A DNA stretch of 64,000 nucleotides from CAYQQJ01 sp964419935 (GTDB lineage Bacteria > Pseudomonadota > Gammaproteobacteria > Pseudomonadales > Cellvibrionaceae): NCBI GenBank assembly GCA_964419935.1, contig CAYQQJ010000011.1, positions 1 to 64,000 of the forward strand, written 5' to 3'. Every line of letters starts with the position of its first letter. Positions within the stretch are counted from its first letter, which is position 1. A program made the position numbers and the translations under genes. Below the pieces are notes generated by a model. That model made no database searches. It was given only the letters and a program-made list of their open reading frames with translations, and had not been told where the DNA came from. This document shows positions 47,179-56,674 of this stretch, piece by piece.

Positions 47179-49311
47179 ATGTGGCAGAAACTGGAAAAAA
47201 TGCGCCCCGCGCTGCCGCGCCACATCCACATTCAGCCGCGGGATTTCCGCGGTGAACGCTGGTACCTGCTACACGATAAAAGCAATGGCCGCTTTCATCG
47301 CCTGAGCCCCTCCGCCTGGCAATTGGTGCGGATGATGGACGGCCGACGGAACCTGTCCCAAATATTGTCGGCGGTCAGCACGGCGCTTGCCGGTTCCGGA
47401 GAAGAGCCACCAACCCAGCGGGAATTTATCGAGTTGTTGCAGTACCTGCACGTCGCCGACCTGCTCGTGTGCGACATTCCGCCAGACACTCAAGAGCTTT
47501 TCGCACGCCAACAACACAAGCAACAGCAAAAGTGGACGCGCCTGTTGCGCAACCCCGTGAGCTGGAAGATCACGCTCGGCAATCCGGACAGGCTGCTGAA
47601 TCATCTCGCCGGATTCGGCAGCCTCATCTCCAGCCCATTCATGGGCCTCCTCTGGCTGCTGCTGGTTGGCTACGCCCTACTGCAAGCGGGCAGTCATTGG
47701 ACGGAGCTGACAGCCGGCTCGCTCACCAGCCTACTCTCTCCCGGCAATATGCTGCTGTTGTGGCTCACCTACCCGTTGTTGAAGGTTGTGCATGAACTTG
47801 GCCATGCGCTGTTCACCAAAGCCTGGGGCGGTAATGTGCACGAATGTGGTATGGTGTTTGTTTTGGGCACACCCCTGCCCTATGTGGATGCAACGGCGGC
47901 CACCGCTTTTGTCAGCAAGCGCCGTCGGCTGATGGTGAGCGCGGCCGGCATGGCGGTGGAACTATTCATTGCCGCCCTGGCATTGCTGCTATGGCTTGTT
48001 GTTGAAGATGGATTGTTCAGAAACATTCTGTACAACCTGATTATTTTGGGCAGCATTTCCACCCTGCTTTTCAACGGCAACCCACTGTTGAAGTTCGACG
48101 GCTATCACTTGTTGTGCGACGCCATTGAAACACCCAACCTGTCCACCCGGGCAAACCAACAATTTGCTTATTTGGTACAACGCTATATCTACGGCTTTCA
48201 GGGGCTTTACTCGCCCGCTGCAAAAAAATCCGAGGCCATGGGTCTGGCGGTTTATGCCGTTGCGGCCGCCGTTTACCGTTTGTTGATTTTCGCCATCATC
48301 ATTTACCTGATTGCGGATTTCTCCCTGAGCCTCGGAATCATTATGGGCCTCTGGCTTTTGACATTTCAGTTGATTATCCCGAGCATAAAAGGCATTCGTT
48401 CGCTGTTCAGAAAGAACCGATTGGCGCAACCAAAACGAGCGATGGGGATAACCGCATGCGCCTTTGGCCTCACCGTCGCCGGGATTTTCTATTTGCCCTT
48501 GCCTCACACAACCCATACCGAAGGGGTTTTATGGTTGCCGGCGGAAAACCGCATACGCGCCCAGGCAGCCGGAGAAATTGCCGAGCTGTTGGTGAGTGAC
48601 GGTGAGACAGTGACCAAGGACCAGGTGCTGATGACACTGAGCAACCCCGCTCTGATCAATGAACTGAAATTGAGAAAGGCCACGCTGCAGGAATTCCAGG
48701 CGCGGTACCAGAGCGCCTGGTCCGTTGACCGTTCCCGGGTAAATTTATTGCTTGAGGACATTGCGGCGATAGAAGCCGAAATTGCGCATTTGCAAGAACG
48801 GGTCAACAACCTGAGTATTCGCAGCCCCGGTGCCGGTAAGCTGAATTTTACTGAGACTCACAGGCTTGAAGGCAGCTATCTGAACCGCGGAGACACGGTC
48901 GGATTCATAGTAAAGCCGGAGGCCCCGCGCGTACGCGTAGCGCTAACGCAACAGGAAATTGGCCTGGTACGCGCCATGACGCAACAACTGGATGTGCGCT
49001 TTGCCAACAACATCGGCGACCGTGTTAACGGCAAAATTATTCAGCAGGTTCCCCAGGCAACCTTCACCTTGCCAAGCCCGGTGTTGGGTACTCGCGGTGG
49101 CGGCAAGCTCGCTGTTGTTGCCGATGATAAAACCGGCGGCGTGCAGAGCGAAAACATGGTCTTTCTGCTGGATGTCGCCCTGCCACAGTGGGATGGCAAG
49201 ATCCTCTATGGCGAGCGCGCCTATGTGCGCTTTCAGCACCCGCCCGAACCCCTGGCGCGCCAGCTGCTTCGTCCGCTGCAACAACTCTTCATCAGTACGC
49301 TGGATCATTAG
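47179..49311 (+). CDS. PqqD-like / M50 site-2-protease / HlyD hybrid membrane protein
   Basis: 710 residues. About 15-105: PqqD-like winged helix (WYLLHDKSNGRFHRLSPSAWQLVRMMDG). About 150-460: membrane protease of family M50 with zinc motif HELGH at 205-209 (in KVVHELGHALFTKAWGG) and third ligand D307 in NPLLKFDGYH, surrounded by several TM segments. About 475-700: HlyD-like lipoyl/coiled-coil adaptor (GEIAELLVSDGETVTKDQVLMTLSNP). This is the YydH-type architecture. It probably handles the neighbouring LEPR-XLL protein, by analogy with peptide-maturation M50 enzymes; that role is inference. Confidence 0.85.
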   Translation: MWQKLEKMRPALPRHIHIQPRDFRGERWYLLHDKSNGRFHRLSPSAWQLVRMMDGRRNLSQILSAVSTALAGSGEEPPTQREFIELLQYLHVADLLVCDIPPDTQELFARQQHKQQQKWTRLLRNPVSWKITLGNPDRLLNHLAGFGSLISSPFMGLLWLLLVGYALLQAGSHWTELTAGSLTSLLSPGNMLLLWLTYPLLKVVHELGHALFTKAWGGNVHECGMVFVLGTPLPYVDATAATAFVSKRRRLMVSAAGMAVELFIAALALLLWLVVEDGLFRNILYNLIILGSISTLLFNGNPLLKFDGYHLLCDAIETPNLSTRANQQFAYLVQRYIYGFQGLYSPAAKKSEAMGLAVYAVAAAVYRLLIFAIIIYLIADFSLSLGIIMGLWLLTFQLIIPSIKGIRSLFRKNRLAQPKRAMGITACAFGLTVAGIFYLPLPHTTHTEGVLWLPAENRIRAQAAGEIAELLVSDGETVTKDQVLMTLSNPALINELKLRKATLQEFQARYQSAWSVDRSRVNLLLEDIAAIEAEIAHLQERVNNLSIRSPGAGKLNFTETHRLEGSYLNRGDTVGFIVKPEAPRVRVALTQQEIGLVRAMTQQLDVRFANNIGDRVNGKIIQQVPQATFTLPSPVLGTRGGGKLAVVADDKTGGVQSENMVFLLDVALPQWDGKILYGERAYVRFQHPPEPLARQLLRPLQQLFISTLDH

Positions 49312-49340
49312 CCACATGCTAGCCGGTCCGTGAAAACATC

Positions 49341-49371
49341 TTGTCACGGGAAAGATTCCATGCACTATACT
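49341..49371 (+). promoter_or_regulatory. possible promoter of HlyD adaptor / LEPR-XLL genes
   Basis: TTGTCA (49341-49346) and TATACT (49366-49371) with 19-bp spacing, upstream of a structured leader. Spacing is long, so this is tentative. Confidence 0.35.
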
Positions 49372-49379
49372 TCGTTAAT

Positions 49380-49472
49380 TGAACTGCAAGCTGATGAATA
49401 CAGGAGGTAACAGCAGGCGCTCACGCCTGAACAGCCGCAAAATATGAACTGCAAGACCTCCTGAGAAAAAAT
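49380..49472 (+). other. structured leader upstream of HlyD adaptor
   Basis: Contains an outer stem CAGGAGGT / ACCTCCTG (49401-49408, 49456-49463), an inner hairpin CAGGCG-CTCA-CGCCTG (49414-49429), and a direct repeat TGAACTGCAAG (49380-49390, 49445-49455). The AGGAGGT in the stem looks like a sequestered Shine-Dalgarno. I do not recognise it as a known riboswitch. Confidence 0.5.
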
Positions 49473-50330
49473 ATGTATAAATCCAACGTAGCGCTGTTTG
49501 TGTTTCTGGCGTCATGGCTGGCTACTGCAGTCTCCGCCCAGGGGCGCGATGCCCTGGAGCTCAACTGCCGCATAGAACCTCACGTGGAGGTAGAAGTCAG
49601 CAGCGCGGTTGAAGGCCTTGTCAGCGAAGTGCTGGTCGACAAGAACGATGTGATCAAACGCGGAGACGTGGTGGCACGACTGGAAGCGGGGCTTGAAGCG
49701 GCCACCGCGGACCTGCGCCAAGTGCAGGCCGAAGTGCAAAGCGATATTGCAGCCCGACAACTGGCTCTGGATTTTGCGCAGCGGGCCTTGGCCCGAGTGG
49801 AGGATCTGTACAAGAAAAAAGCCGCTTCCTTTGCGGAACTCGATAAAGCCAAAACGGAACATGCCCTGGCGGTTCAGCAGTTGCGCCAAGCTGAAGATCG
49901 CCAGCGTCAGGCAGAACTGGAACATCAGCGCGCGCTGGAGGATTTGAAACGCCACACCATCTTCAGCCCAATCGATGGTGTGGTAGTAGCCCGCTACAAG
50001 GAGCCCGGCGAGTACATTGACCGCGAGCCCATACTGCGCCTGGCGCAGCTGGACCCCTTACGGGTCGAGGCTTACGCACCTGCCAACTTATATGGACTGA
50101 TTCGTGAAGGGATGACGGCCAGCGTGACGCCGGAATTGGCCCGCCACTCCCGGAATTATTCTGCCGAGGTTGTGAGGGTGGATCAGGTTATCGACGCGCC
50201 CAGCAATACCTTCGGTATTCGCCTCTCGTTTCCCAACCCGAATTATCAGCTGCCCAGCGGCCTGAGATGCAACGTCAGCTTTCAGGACGTGAAGGTAGCC
50301 GGCGATCTGTTAACCAGTGGGAGCCGCTGA
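49473..50330 (+). CDS. periplasmic HlyD-family adaptor
   Basis: 285 residues with a cleavable signal peptide (ends ATAVSAQ). Typical membrane-fusion layout: lipoyl half (VEVSSAVEGLVSEVLVDKNDVIKRGDVVARLE), alpha-hairpin (about 70-155, Gln/Arg/Ala-rich coiled coil), second lipoyl half (FSPIDGVVVARYKEPGEYI), beta-barrel (LRVEAYAPANLYGLIREGMTASV). It lacks a TM anchor, so it should be periplasmic. Third adaptor-like protein in the cluster. Confidence 0.86.
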   Translation: MYKSNVALFVFLASWLATAVSAQGRDALELNCRIEPHVEVEVSSAVEGLVSEVLVDKNDVIKRGDVVARLEAGLEAATADLRQVQAEVQSDIAARQLALDFAQRALARVEDLYKKKAASFAELDKAKTEHALAVQQLRQAEDRQRQAELEHQRALEDLKRHTIFSPIDGVVVARYKEPGEYIDREPILRLAQLDPLRVEAYAPANLYGLIREGMTASVTPELARHSRNYSAEVVRVDQVIDAPSNTFGIRLSFPNPNYQLPSGLRCNVSFQDVKVAGDLLTSGSR

Positions 50331-50527
50331 GAGGCAGAGGCTTATTCGACCTGGCAATTAAAATCGATAACCGCTAGCGCTAAATGGTCTCACAATCTCT
50401 GGGCAAAAAGCCCCAGTGGCACTAGAATCAACAGAGAGTCATCACCGGCTTTTGCCTCTGTGCGTTCTCCGCTCCATGTTGAACCCAGCCTTGAACACAA
50501 CGCTTCCGCGTGCTGAAGGTAAAGTTA

Positions 50528-53500
50528 ATGTCCCGTCGCCACCGTCGCCCCACCATCGAGCCGTTGGAGCCCCGGCTTCTGTTTTCGGCAAGCGCGGATA
50601 TGGTCTTGCTTGATGATGCGGACGCCGATGTTATTCATTTGCCCGAAGTGGCAGCCAACACCGACCTCAGCCAGATATACAGCGGTTATCATGATCAATC
50701 GGATCTGCCGCCAGCCAGTGAAAACGAGATATTCCAGGACAACTTCTCAGTTACAACCGACGATGCCGGCACCCGCCAATTTGCCCAGGAAGTTGTTTTT
50801 ATAGATAGCGACGTCCAAGACTACCAGTCACTGATCGACGACATACTGACCCACAAGAACAACGACGACATCAAAATTGTGCTGCTCAACGGTGACACAG
50901 ACGGCGTCACACAAATCACCGACACCCTGGCCAACTACAGTGGCGTGGCAGCAGTTCACCTGATTTCTCACGGCAGCGCAGGCAATATTCACCTGGGCGG
51001 CGCTGAACTGAACCAATCGACCCTGCCAGACTATGCCGCCGCAATTACTACCTGGCAGGCGGCCCTCACGGATGAAGCAGACGTGCTGATCTACGGCTGT
51101 GATGTAGGAAGCAGTGAGGCCGGCAGGCTGCTGATGGATGAGTTGGCAGAACTCTCCCAAGCAGATATCGCAGCCAGTAGCGACCTGACCGGGCATCGAA
51201 GTTTCGGGGGCGATTGGGAACTTGAAGTACATGAAGGGGTGGTGACCACCGCCACCTTGATGAGTACCGATGGGGAACAGACATGGCAAAGCCTATTGGC
51301 GGCAGGGGTACAAGAGACCAGTGGGGCAAGTATCGACAGTAATGGCGTGACTGTAGATCAATTTGTCGCACAGACCTTTAGCGACCACGACGGCACCGGC
51401 ACCTATCAGGCAGATACAGTCTCCGTACAGCTACGCTACAACGTGGGTGCAACTGACCAAACACCGCAAACCGTCACCGTCTCTCTGTTGAATGATTTGA
51501 ACGGAACGGTACTCGGCAGCAATACCATGTCCTCGGCCGACTTGACTACCAACCTTGCTTGGTATTCCTTCAGCTTTTCAGATGTCACTCTCACTTACGG
51601 GCAGCAATACTTCATCAAGATCGAAGCGTCAGCTGGCAGCGGCGACCCCTTGGTATTCACGGGCATTCACAATAGCGACGTTTACAACAATGGTACCTTT
51701 GTCTACAGCAGCGGCACAACAGACAGCACGCGCGACTTGGCCTTCGAAGTCGCCGACAGCGGAAATACCGGCCCCACGGTCTTCAACCCCATTTTGGACC
51801 AATCCGCTCAGGAGCGGACCGCTTTTTCATTTACCATCCCGGCCGACGCCTTTGGCGATGTAGACGGCGATACGCTTGATCTTGCGGCTGACCTTGCAGA
51901 CGGAACAGGGTTGCCCGCATGGCTCTCTTTCAATAGTACGACCGGTACACTTGAAGGCACGCCCGACGATGGCGACGTTGGCAGTTACAGCATTAGGATC
52001 ACCGCCGATGACAACAAGGGCGGCACAGTTTCCGACACGTTTGATTTGGTTGTCAGTAACGTTGAAGAAGAGCCAACGAGTTCGGATGCAACGGCGTCTA
52101 CTGATGAGGATGTGGCCTACACGTTCTCACGCGCTGATTTTTCGTTTGCCGATGACGATATTGGGGACTATTTTGCCGGTGCCCGCATCGACAGCCTACC
52201 GAGCCCTGGCTCGCTCACACTGGCAGGTAACCCGGTCAGTGCGGGCGAGGCGATTTCTGCAGCTGATTTAGATGACGGCCTGCTGGTATATACCCCAGCC
52301 GCCGATGAAAACGGCGCGTCCTATGCAAGTTTTACGTTCTCGGTGCAGGACTCAACGGGTCTTTATGATGCAACCCCGAACATACTGTCCATAAATGTCG
52401 CCGCCGTTAACGACGCCCCGACTGTCGCCAATGCTATTCCTAATCAAGCGGCCACCGAAGATGTGGCGTTCAGCTATCAGTTTGCATCCAACACGTTCAG
52501 TGACGTTGACGCTGGCGACACCGTGACCTATACAACACAACTGGCTGGCGGTGGAACTCTGCCTGCATGGCTGGACTTCGACGCTGACACCGGAACATTT
52601 TCCGGCACACCAACCAATGCCGATGTTGGAACGCTGTCTATCGAAGTGATTGCCACAGATTCCGCTGTTGCCAGCGCAACCGCTAGTTTCGATCTCACGA
52701 TTAGCAACGTCAACGATATTCCGGTCACTGCAGATGCCAGTGTGACCACCGGTGAAAATGCGGTTTTCAACGGCAATGTGCCCGCCGCAAGCGATATTGA
52801 CGGAACGATTGCCAGCTACACACTAGTTGATGATGTGCTTCAAGGCAGTCTGACCTTCAACCCGGACGGTAGCTACAGCTTTAATCCCGGCGCGAACTTT
52901 GATGACCTGGCCGATGGCGATTCCCGTGATGTGAGCTTTACCTATATCGCCACTGATGACAGCGGCGGAGAAAGCACACCCGCCACCGTAACCATCACGG
53001 TGACCGGCAGCAACGACAACCCGCTCATCACCTCCGGCGCGACTGCCAGCGTTGCAGAAAATGAGACCGCTATTACCACCCTGACCGCGACAGATGCCGA
53101 TGGCGGCACACCGACTTACAGCGTCACTGGCGGTGCGGACCAGGGGAGCTTTTCAATTGATGCAACAACCGGCGAGTTGAGTTTCAATGCGCCACAAAAC
53201 TTTGAGAACCCGACCGATAGCGACGCCAACAACCAATACGAAGTCGAGATCACAGTAAATGACGGCCAAGGCGGAACCGCCACACAGGCTATCACTGTTA
53301 CCGTCACCGACGTCAACGAGAGCCCCATAGCGGCCGGCGTGATTCCGGATCAAATCATCCCTGAAGCCGCAGTGTTCGATTATCAGGTTCCCGCCAGTAC
53401 ATTTAGCGATATCGATGCGGGCGATGCCCGGACCCTTACCGCCACACTATCGACAGGCGACCCTCTGCCGGCCTGGCTGACCTTCGACGGCGCAACCGGC

Positions 53501-55093
53501 ACATTTTCCGGCACACCGTCGAGCGCTGACGTGGGTGTGATAACCATCGCGGTTGTCGCCCAGGATGATGGTGGATTGACTGCGACCACCAGCTTCTCGC
53601 TATCAGTACTTGCCGAGACAAACAATTTACCCACGACCTCCGGATTGCCTGACATTGTTAACATTGAAGACGGGACCGCAGATGTTGTGGATCTCTTCGC
53701 GAACTTTGATGATGTGGAGGATGGCTCCAACCAATTAATCTACGCAGTAGTTGGCAACAGCAACGCAACGCTTGTCAGCGGTATTTCGCTTGAGCAAACG
53801 ACCGGGACCCTGCGACTGGAATATGCGGCGAACCAGTTCGGTGTCAGTGACATCAGCGTCCAGGCAACGGATGGGGACGGCGCCAGTATTGTTACAACCT
53901 TTCGTGTGACCATAACGCCGGTCAACGATATTCCCATCGACACCGGCCGTGGCCCAACGGAGCTGTCTCTCGACTCGGCTACGCCCGTACAAAACTTGAA
54001 TACCAACGGGGCGTTTTTCGATATCGAAGACGGCACGCAGATGACTTACACCATTTCGGCGAACAGCCAACCGGCTATCGCCGACATAGTGGCAGTGGAC
54101 AGTGAAACGGGATCATTCGTCGTTGCACGAAATACGTTAGGCGCTGCCGGCACAACGGATATCACCATACGTGCAACAGACAGCGACGGCGCCTGGGTCG
54201 AGCGTTCCATTCGCATTCATGTACAAGCGGATGATGAGAGTGTCGCCCCCGAACCGGAAATTCCTGTTGATCCGACTCCTGATCCGACCCCTGATCCGAC
54301 TCCTGATCCGACTCCTGATCCGACTCCTGATCCGACTCCTAATCCGAACCCTGACCCGAACCCCGCCCCAAGCCCCGACGCGGATACCGACCCTGTCGTG
54401 GATTCAGAACCGGAGTCGGATTCAGGTACCACTCCACCAACACCGCTACCGGATGAGCCCACGTGGCCGGCCGGTGGGGAAATATCACCACCGCCTCAAG
54501 ACATTCCACCGACGCCGGACCCAACCATCGACAACCTCGGGCCGGCGCCCGACTTCCTGCCCGCGGAAGATGATGGCTTCGGTTATGGTTATAGCGATGA
54601 ATATCAACCGCCGGACACTCAACATGAGCGTCCTCCAACTCCAAGCGGGCAAAGCGAGTTTGAAAAGCAACTTCGGGCAGAGGCGGGACAAAGCAACCCA
54701 ATGATCAGTCTGACCTCCATGCCCGGTGGCTACCTGAGCGAGCAGGAAATTTCCGACTTCAATATGGCTGTCGATCAGGCTCGACAGAATATGGCAGACG
54801 TTCTCGAACAGGATCAGCGACGGCAGGATGCAATTTCCGCAGTGACTATCTCACTCACCACCGGCTTGGTGATCTGGTCGCTTCGCGCGAGCAGTTTATT
54901 GCTCACGCTGTTTTCCATGCTGCCACTGTGGAAAGGGATTGATCCCTTGCCCGTGCTCGCCAACGTCAAGGAACGTAAAAAGGCGCTGGAGCAACAGCGC
55001 AAGGATAAATCGAAAGAGGACGTGAGTGCGCGTGAAGTGGGTTACCTGTTTGACCATACCGGCAATACCAATGAGAAGGGTCGCGCGCAATGA
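50528..55093 (+). CDS. LEPR-XLL / DUF4347 / cadherin-like repeat surface protein
   Basis: 1521 residues. Start 50528 has GAAGG eight bases upstream. The N-terminus is basic with the sorting-like motif LEPRLL at 13-18 and no normal signal peptide. DUF4347 domain about 88-258 with H148 in LISHGS and C191 in LIYGCDVGSS. A jelly-roll-like region (about 262-420) and a series of cadherin-like/He_PIG repeats (PAWLSFN..TGTLEGTPDDGDVG pattern) to about 1240. Then a Asp/Pro/Thr linker, Gly/Tyr segment, one or two C-terminal TM segments (about 1430-1467), and a ~50-residue basic cytoplasmic-type tail. Probably an exported, membrane-anchored adhesin-like protein processed by the adjacent M50/HlyD proteins. 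Confidence 0.83.
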   Translation: MSRRHRRPTIEPLEPRLLFSASADMVLLDDADADVIHLPEVAANTDLSQIYSGYHDQSDLPPASENEIFQDNFSVTTDDAGTRQFAQEVVFIDSDVQDYQSLIDDILTHKNNDDIKIVLLNGDTDGVTQITDTLANYSGVAAVHLISHGSAGNIHLGGAELNQSTLPDYAAAITTWQAALTDEADVLIYGCDVGSSEAGRLLMDELAELSQADIAASSDLTGHRSFGGDWELEVHEGVVTTATLMSTDGEQTWQSLLAAGVQETSGASIDSNGVTVDQFVAQTFSDHDGTGTYQADTVSVQLRYNVGATDQTPQTVTVSLLNDLNGTVLGSNTMSSADLTTNLAWYSFSFSDVTLTYGQQYFIKIEASAGSGDPLVFTGIHNSDVYNNGTFVYSSGTTDSTRDLAFEVADSGNTGPTVFNPILDQSAQERTAFSFTIPADAFGDVDGDTLDLAADLADGTGLPAWLSFNSTTGTLEGTPDDGDVGSYSIRITADDNKGGTVSDTFDLVVSNVEEEPTSSDATASTDEDVAYTFSRADFSFADDDIGDYFAGARIDSLPSPGSLTLAGNPVSAGEAISAADLDDGLLVYTPAADENGASYASFTFSVQDSTGLYDATPNILSINVAAVNDAPTVANAIPNQAATEDVAFSYQFASNTFSDVDAGDTVTYTTQLAGGGTLPAWLDFDADTGTFSGTPTNADVGTLSIEVIATDSAVASATASFDLTISNVNDIPVTADASVTTGENAVFNGNVPAASDIDGTIASYTLVDDVLQGSLTFNPDGSYSFNPGANFDDLADGDSRDVSFTYIATDDSGGESTPATVTITVTGSNDNPLITSGATASVAENETAITTLTATDADGGTPTYSVTGGADQGSFSIDATTGELSFNAPQNFENPTDSDANNQYEVEITVNDGQGGTATQAITVTVTDVNESPIAAGVIPDQIIPEAAVFDYQVPASTFSDIDAGDARTLTATLSTGDPLPAWLTFDGATGTFSGTPSSADVGVITIAVVAQDDGGLTATTSFSLSVLAETNNLPTTSGLPDIVNIEDGTADVVDLFANFDDVEDGSNQLIYAVVGNSNATLVSGISLEQTTGTLRLEYAANQFGVSDISVQATDGDGASIVTTFRVTITPVNDIPIDTGRGPTELSLDSATPVQNLNTNGAFFDIEDGTQMTYTISANSQPAIADIVAVDSETGSFVVARNTLGAAGTTDITIRATDSDGAWVERSIRIHVQADDESVAPEPEIPVDPTPDPTPDPTPDPTPDPTPDPTPNPNPDPNPAPSPDADTDPVVDSEPESDSGTTPPTPLPDEPTWPAGGEISPPPQDIPPTPDPTIDNLGPAPDFLPAEDDGFGYGYSDEYQPPDTQHERPPTPSGQSEFEKQLRAEAGQSNPMISLTSMPGGYLSEQEISDFNMAVDQARQNMADVLEQDQRRQDAISAVTISLTTGLVIWSLRASSLLLTLFSMLPLWKGIDPLPVLANVKERKKALEQQRKDKSKEDVSAREVGYLFDHTGNTNEKGRAQ
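54269..54345 (+). repeat. 12-bp coding tandem repeat (Asp-Pro-Thr-Pro)
   Basis: About six imperfect copies of GATCCGACTCCT inside the surface-protein gene, encoding a (DPTP)n linker. Such repeats change copy number by slippage in frame. Confidence 0.75.
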
Positions 55094-56592
55094 GAATTTC
55101 CGTTACACCCGCCGTTCGACTAAGCCTGGGCTTGGTGATTCTGACGCTATCCATCTTGATTCTGGCCCAGGCACTTGGCCTGACGCCGGACACCAAACAG
55201 CAACAGGTCGCGGAGCGTCAGCAATTTTCCGAGACACTGGGCCTGCAGGCTTTACTGGCAATAAAGCGCAACGATGAACAATTGTTGCAGGCCACGCTGA
55301 ACAACGCCGTAGCGCGCAATCCCCAGGCAACCTCTGCTGCAGTTCGACGGTTTGATGGTAGCCTGGTTGCCTATACGGATCGCCATCCGGATTTATGGCC
55401 CAGCAGCCGACCGCAAAAATCGACGCCGCGACATATTTATGTCCCGTTGTTGATGAATGGTGCCGAACGCGGCGCGCTGGAAATCAGTTTCGCGTCCCTT
55501 TCTGGCAACAGCAACAACTTTCTCAGGCTACCCAACTTTGTGTTGCTGGCGTTGTTTGTCTGTATCTCATCATTCGTCGGCTTCTGGCTGTTTATCAAAC
55601 GCGCACTGCATCATCTGGACCCCAACGCGGTGGTGCCAGCACGGGTGCGCAACGCATTGAATATTCTTGCCGAAGGCGTACTGATTCTCGACAAGCGGGA
55701 ACAGATCGTGCTGATCAATAACACCTTGAGCCAGCGGTTGGATGTCAGCGAGCAGAGCCTTATCGGCCGCAAGGCCAGCAGTCTCGGTTGGGAAGTCAGT
55801 TCCGATCAACCGGTGACGCAACTGCCCTGGCTCGAGGCATTGGGCACCGGGGAGCGGCAAGTAGGTGTGCGTTTGACACTGAGTCGCAACCGAAAACCTG
55901 AACTGATATTCCGCGTCAATGCGGTGCCCATTCTGGACAACAAGGGTAACAGCCAGGGCACCATCGCGAGCTTTGACGACGTGTCGGAACTGGAGGAAAA
56001 AAACCGCCAGCTCAATGACATGGTTACGCAGTTGGCGAGGGTGCAAAAAGCCATCGAATTGAAAAACCGGGAGCTGGAATATCTGGCGTCTCGCGACCCG
56101 ATGACGGATTGTTACAACCGCCGCGCATTGCGTGAACAGCTGGACGTGGAATTTCAGAAGGCGCGGCAGTCAAACCGGGAACTCAGCTGCATCATGACCG
56201 ACATCGACCATTTCAAACGGGTCAATGACACCTACGGCCATGGCCTGGGTGACGACGTGATTCGCATGGTATCTGCCAAGCTTAAAGAACTGGTGCGAGA
56301 TGGTGACATTGTGGCGCGCTTTGGCGGCGAGGAGTTCTGTATCATATTGCCAAGCGCGGATATCGAACAGGCGAAGGTCATCGCAGATCGCTGCCGCGAG
56401 GAAATTGCCGCGGCGCAATGCAATGGTATTAAAGTCACATCCAGCTTTGGTATTTCATCCATCCGCCTGGGTGCGGAAACCCCCAATGCGCTGATCCAGA
56501 AAGCCGACGAGGCGCTCTACTATTCCAAGCAAAATGGTCGCAACAAAGTGAGTTTGTGGCACAGTGACATGATCAATGTTATGAACACGTAG
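55090..56592 (+). CDS. membrane PAS-GGDEF diguanylate cyclase
   Basis: 500 residues. TM1 about 9-31, a periplasmic domain, TM2 about 150-170, PAS (about 190-300: ILAEGVLILDKREQIVLINNTLSQ), coiled coil, GGDEF domain with intact GGEEF and the inhibitory-site RxxD five residues upstream (RDGDIVARFGGEEF). Should synthesise c-di-GMP and be product-inhibited. Its ATG overlaps the stop of the LEPR-XLL gene by 4 bp, implying coupled translation and a shared role. Confidence 0.92.
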   Translation: MRISVTPAVRLSLGLVILTLSILILAQALGLTPDTKQQQVAERQQFSETLGLQALLAIKRNDEQLLQATLNNAVARNPQATSAAVRRFDGSLVAYTDRHPDLWPSSRPQKSTPRHIYVPLLMNGAERGALEISFASLSGNSNNFLRLPNFVLLALFVCISSFVGFWLFIKRALHHLDPNAVVPARVRNALNILAEGVLILDKREQIVLINNTLSQRLDVSEQSLIGRKASSLGWEVSSDQPVTQLPWLEALGTGERQVGVRLTLSRNRKPELIFRVNAVPILDNKGNSQGTIASFDDVSELEEKNRQLNDMVTQLARVQKAIELKNRELEYLASRDPMTDCYNRRALREQLDVEFQKARQSNRELSCIMTDIDHFKRVNDTYGHGLGDDVIRMVSAKLKELVRDGDIVARFGGEEFCIILPSADIEQAKVIADRCREEIAAAQCNGIKVTSSFGISSIRLGAETPNALIQKADEALYYSKQNGRNKVSLWHSDMINVMNT

Positions 56593-56660
56593 GTTGGATA
56601 AGACATGAGCTCCGCGAATGTCGCCATCCGACGTTACAATGTCGGAGGGCGCTTGACGTT
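56589..56660. repeat. dispersed repeat family 1, copy f
   Basis: ACGTAGGTTGGATAAGACAT... overlaps the stop of the diguanylate cyclase and continues to GTCGGAGGGCGCTTGACG. Near-identical to copy d over its first ~60 bp. Confidence 0.75.
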
Positions 56661-56674
56661 TTTCACCGTGTTCG

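Noticed and set aside
50331..50527. Possible second c-di-GMP riboswitch before the LEPR-XLL gene (GGGCAAAAAGCCCC)
   Set aside because: Lacks the CAAAC, GAAA-loop, CGCAAAG and 3' ACCG landmarks; only a weak hairpin.
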